Positions 60,095 to 64,000 of a DNA stretch of 64,000 bases are shown here, one piece after another. Each line of letters opens with the position of its first letter. The stretch's first letter is position 1. This DNA comes from Synchiropus splendidus (Eukaryota; Chordata; Actinopteri; Syngnathiformes; Callionymidae): contig NC_071334.1 of the NCBI RefSeq assembly GCF_027744825.2, forward strand, positions 41,765,437 through 41,829,436, in the 5' to 3' direction. A program made the translations under genes and the position numbers. The notes under the pieces are model-generated. The model had not been told where the DNA came from. It searched no databases and saw nothing but the letters and a program-made list of their open reading frames with translations.

Positions 60095-61630
60095 CTATGA
60101 TCCCGGGCTGTTTCTGTGCCAGCGCTCACGTGCATGTGTTTATTTATTTCCATGTCATCATGGGTGGTATGGAACCTCAAGACAAGAAGGGAATATTAAT
60201 CAAAACAGAAAGGCATTTTAATTGTAACATTAATCAATCATTGTGAAAAAGACAAGGGCCGGCAGGAGCTTCAGGTAATGTCCACAGATTTGGAAGACTC
60301 TTGAAAAAAATACACCATAGATTTATGGCTCGAGCTTTTAAATTACTCTTAAAATGATTTGTTTCAGACTGTGGTGAGTGTAATGGTTAACCATCTTTTG
60401 ATTGGCAGATATTAATTGTGAAATATTGACTTAAACATGACTGAGTCTGTTTTTCTAAAGTGTGTTTCATTGTGGACCCAACGCATCTTTTTAGCCCCAA
60501 ATAATGGCTGGAATAAATAAATGTGGTCTGTGATAAGCTGGTGACTCTATTCACCCTATGCGACCATGCGCTAGACTCCCTGTGGCAACAAGAGGTGAGG
60601 ATGAGATGCTGAGTGACATGTAATTAACAGTTCATAACCAAATAAACACCACCTCCCAACCCAACCCCAGCCACTGTCTTTCTTCTGGCTGACGTGCTGT
60701 CTACAGAAAACATAGAAAAACATAGAAGGCAAGAAAGGTGTTTCAATTGCAAGCTAATGCATCAACATGCAGCACAGATGGCTGACTTCTGCGTCAGTGC
60801 AATAGTCCTGAGAATACTCGATTTGTGACGCTTTAGGAGTCACAATGAGTGTCAAAACGTGGTCACTTAAACAACGCCAAATGCAGGAGGAAACACTAAA
60901 TGTTTATTTTTAAACACTAATGCGGAGCAAGGAGCGGACAGAGATGTTACCATCAGGGAAGAACAATGACGATCTGGCACATTAGTGAAAGCTAACAGGC
61001 AGCTTAAGACGGCCACAACTGTTCAGGCAGAATTATAGCAAATTGTATATCAAGTGCAGCTGTGGACTCCAGTAACACTGTGACAGAGATAAACAGAAGA
61101 GGAGCAACAAAACAAAACCTAAATGAAAGCAGGACATGAAAGACATTCGCAGCATTTTATCTTTTTTTTCTTCTTTTAATAATATTTTGTTGTAAATAAT
61201 AATAACAATAACAATAATAATAATAATAAAATGGTTTATAAATATCTGTGGCGTATATTAATATAGAATTGTGTTGATTTGAGGACCCCAAAACGCAACA
61301 GGTCAACAAGTCTCACCAATACCACCCAAAGGTTAAGTTTAGCAACAAAGAATATGATTTTATTCCTTCTGATTCTGCTGTTAATATAAAGTGTGAGTAT
61401 TTGCCCTTCCTGCTATACTTAGATCCAGGTCCAAATGCACCTTCTCATTATGGCATGCTAAAGTGTTTCAGTAAGAACTGCAACTCTCTTGTGTAAAGAA
61501 GCTGCTGGAGATATGGCTTCTGCTTGAGGACGAAAGTTAATGCATCAATGCAAGGTTTATTAATATATTAATCACATAACTGAGGTGAAGCAGACTACCA
61601 TTAAATCATTAAATTCACCATATATATATC
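60095..61630. other. No gene recognised
   Basis: An (AAT/AAC)n tract lies at 61194-61229. No other supported feature. Confidence 0.45.
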
Positions 61631-61634
61631 CAGA

Positions 61635-61813
<179 letters not shown>

Positions 61814-61814
61814 A

Positions 61815-64000
61815 TATTGGAGGTCCAACAGGAAGACAATGTCAGTTTCTGACCTGTAACATTCTCCTGCTTCCCAAAAGGCTCACAGACTGGCACAGAA
61901 AATTTCTAAAACAAATATATCTAGAAGGATTGTCATATAAACACCAGTCAGATTAGCCTCCAATGAGATGACCAGAGTGGGGTGGAGGTCAGTTCTTACC
62001 AAGTAGCATGGCTGTTGTCTAGCTTATGAAGGTGGGACAGAATTCTAGACTGTACAGTTGTTCATGTGTTTCCTGAGTCATTCTGCTTCATGCGATATGA
62101 GACATACAGATTAAAAACCATACTCTACACATTTATTCCTGGTAAATAAGTCATGGCCGAAGCTGTGCTCAATCAACAAGAACCCAAGACATTCGTCTCA
62201 CAGGAAATGCTCAATTATTTTCCAAAAATGACCAACCTAGTATGGGAAATACATTTAACATTGGCAGGCAATAAAAACGGAAGAGCAACTAATGCTAACT
62301 TTTTAAGTGCATTTCCACACATACAACAGCATGTATTCAAGTGCTTCAAATGCGTTCGAACAATTTAGATTTTTCTTCAATACCTCTGGAACATCTTTGC
62401 CTCAGGTGTGATGCAACATGTACAAGGCCCAAGAAATCCTCACTGATGAAACCCTTCAGGGAGTCACGAAATCCTTTGCTGGTTTCCACTGCACTTGTGG
62501 ATCTGTCTGTCTGTCTTCATTTTTCAAAAGAACTATCAGTCTGGGCTGCCACACTCCCACCATAACCACAAATAAGAGCTAAGGGAACAAGCAGGAGCAA
62601 GATTTTGGCTGTTGAGTTGGTCATTTAATGCAGTTAAAAATCATGAAATCATTGCTTCACCTGGTCAGTCTCTTTATGAGCTAGTTTTAGAGGAAGAGCA
62701 TTACTTGACAAAAATCTAATGGCTCAGACAGGAGGGGCAAGACATTTTCAGAGTTCAAGTGCAAGAAATATTAATTTAGCCATACTTTATATATGTATGT
62801 TCACTATCATTAAGCATGACACGTCCAACCTTCAGTGACATGGAATCAAATGTCACCATTACCGTTGACCTTTTCTTTATGGGGTCACTTTTGTCTGCAC
62901 GAAGCTTGAGGAAAAAGCGGCAGAGAGCTTAGCAACAGAACCTGGCACATTTTTTTTTTTGCTCCCTGAAGAACAAAAACCTTCCAAACCTGAAATGGTT
63001 CTCATTTAATTGAAGGAGAAAGTAATAAAGTAGGACAATGGAGGTTTGTTTTGTTGTTGACATGTTTTTCCTCTCACTTCAATCAGATGCTGATAACAGT
63101 TAAAAATATTTCCATTGAAGGAAAACGCCTTTTGTAAAGATGAACTGAATAAATAGTGCTTAAATGATTAATGATTTTTTAAAGTAACCTTTAAAAGCAC
63201 AATTTACAAAGAGGGAATTTCAAAAAAAGCTGTTTTCGGTTTTATTTTGAAGAATCAAGTGTCAGCTCATTTGCACTTAATTACGTTTGTGCTGAATTAA
63301 TGGGCTAAATTGTTTTTCTTTCTACGTCCCATCCTCTCACATCCTTTTGACGATGTTAAAAATATATTCGTTTCTCATAAAACACTTCATTTTTACCATT
63401 ATTTTTTTCAATCCTGACAGAGGCTGAAGCTTTTCTTAGCCTCCTCCATATGTGAAGTTACATTGATTGAAAATGACAGGTGGATTCACAAACATATCTA
63501 TCACAGCAACATGTGCTGGAACTGACGACTAGAGAAAGCTGTCTACAGTAAAATGATTATTATGTCCGCAAATACAAAAGAATCAAGACAGTGGGCAAGA
63601 TGTCCACCTCATGAGAACAAACTCACCCAACAGACAACTATGACCTTTGACTTTGAGATCCTGATCCATAAACCTTCTGTCAAATGCATTGTTTTTTGCT
63701 TCTGTGAAGAAATGATCCATGCTAGATAATTACAAAAACAACCCTAATTCATTCCCACGAGACAATTTCTTGGCACATGACAGAGAGACATGCTTTTATC
63801 CACTAATGCAGATAAAAGTAATCTCAATCCAGTAATTTAAACAGCTGTTTCATGCAGGTGTGTTGCGGAGGACAGTTTGGAGACTAAGTTGGGGATCCCA
63901 GACTCTGAAGTTTGACATATGGACAGGAGCGACAGTGAAGGAACATGTTGGATGAATGATGTTGCTCTCTGAAACAAACAAACACTAACACGCACAGACT
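61815..64000. other. No gene recognised
   Basis: Short frames only (62153-62368, 62341-62565) without known motifs. The stretch 63260-63320 is AT-rich with TTAATTACG and GAATTAATGGG. No named repeat to the window end. Confidence 0.45.

Noticed and set aside
59892..60246. Ser/Leu-rich frames
   Set aside because: They are translations of the CT array.

Overview
This window looks like gene-poor nuclear DNA from a ray-finned (teleost) fish. The evidence is the repeat content: a Tc1-type transposon, Rex3/RTE-type and Rex1/L2-type LINE remnants, a pogo-type element, several hAT-type non-autonomous elements, tRNA- and V-SINE-like fragments, and long AT, GT and CT microsatellites. Coding potential is almost nil. 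No open reading frame exceeds about 230 codons, and the only protein similarity I recognise is decayed transposon protein. I found no convincing exon of a host gene. The window is therefore probably intergenic or inside very large introns.

Layout. 1-4.5 kb: a TATA/E-box cluster at the left edge, then LINE-like 3' ends with (TCTAA)n tails. 5-6.2 kb: a Tc1 element with intact TA duplication, sitting inside an older SINE tail whose two halves can be read on either side. 9.2-11.9 kb: an RTE fragment, a DNA-transposon remnant, an unidentified GC-rich coding-like relic, and a reverse copy of an unnamed repeat (called R1 here). 13.2-15 kb: Rex3-like pieces in both orientations and a LINE tail. 16.2-18.1 kb: a foldback repeat and two hAT-type elements. 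23.7-24.4 kb: a pogo-like remnant with a CENP-B-type DNA-binding fragment. 27.3-29.2 kb: a LINE that keeps endonuclease motifs and the protein C-terminus but has lost the reverse transcriptase. 30-32 kb: an R1 copy with a perfect hairpin, a tRNA-like SINE head, and pieces of pogo and hAT elements. 34-35 kb: a (TCTAA)n-tailed element split by a 0.5 kb insertion. 38-39.7 kb: a complete hAT-type element and a CAAGTC-rich repeat. 45-50 kb: a GT tract between inverted arms, a V-SINE-like core, a palindrome matching two p53 half-sites, another R1 copy and Angel-like repeats. 50-62 kb: large AT arrays, two more hAT-type elements, a local duplication and a CT array. The ends of the window show nothing I can name.

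Working together: there are no operons or gene systems. The biology is layered transposition. Four hAT-type elements can be delimited to the base by 8-bp flanking repeats (three perfect, one 7 of 8), and the Tc1 element by TA. R1 was defined only by comparing parts of this window with each other, so I cannot say whether it is already catalogued. Possible regulatory sites (71-115, 26.5 kb, 43.2 kb, 47.4 kb, 56.9 kb) rest on motifs alone.
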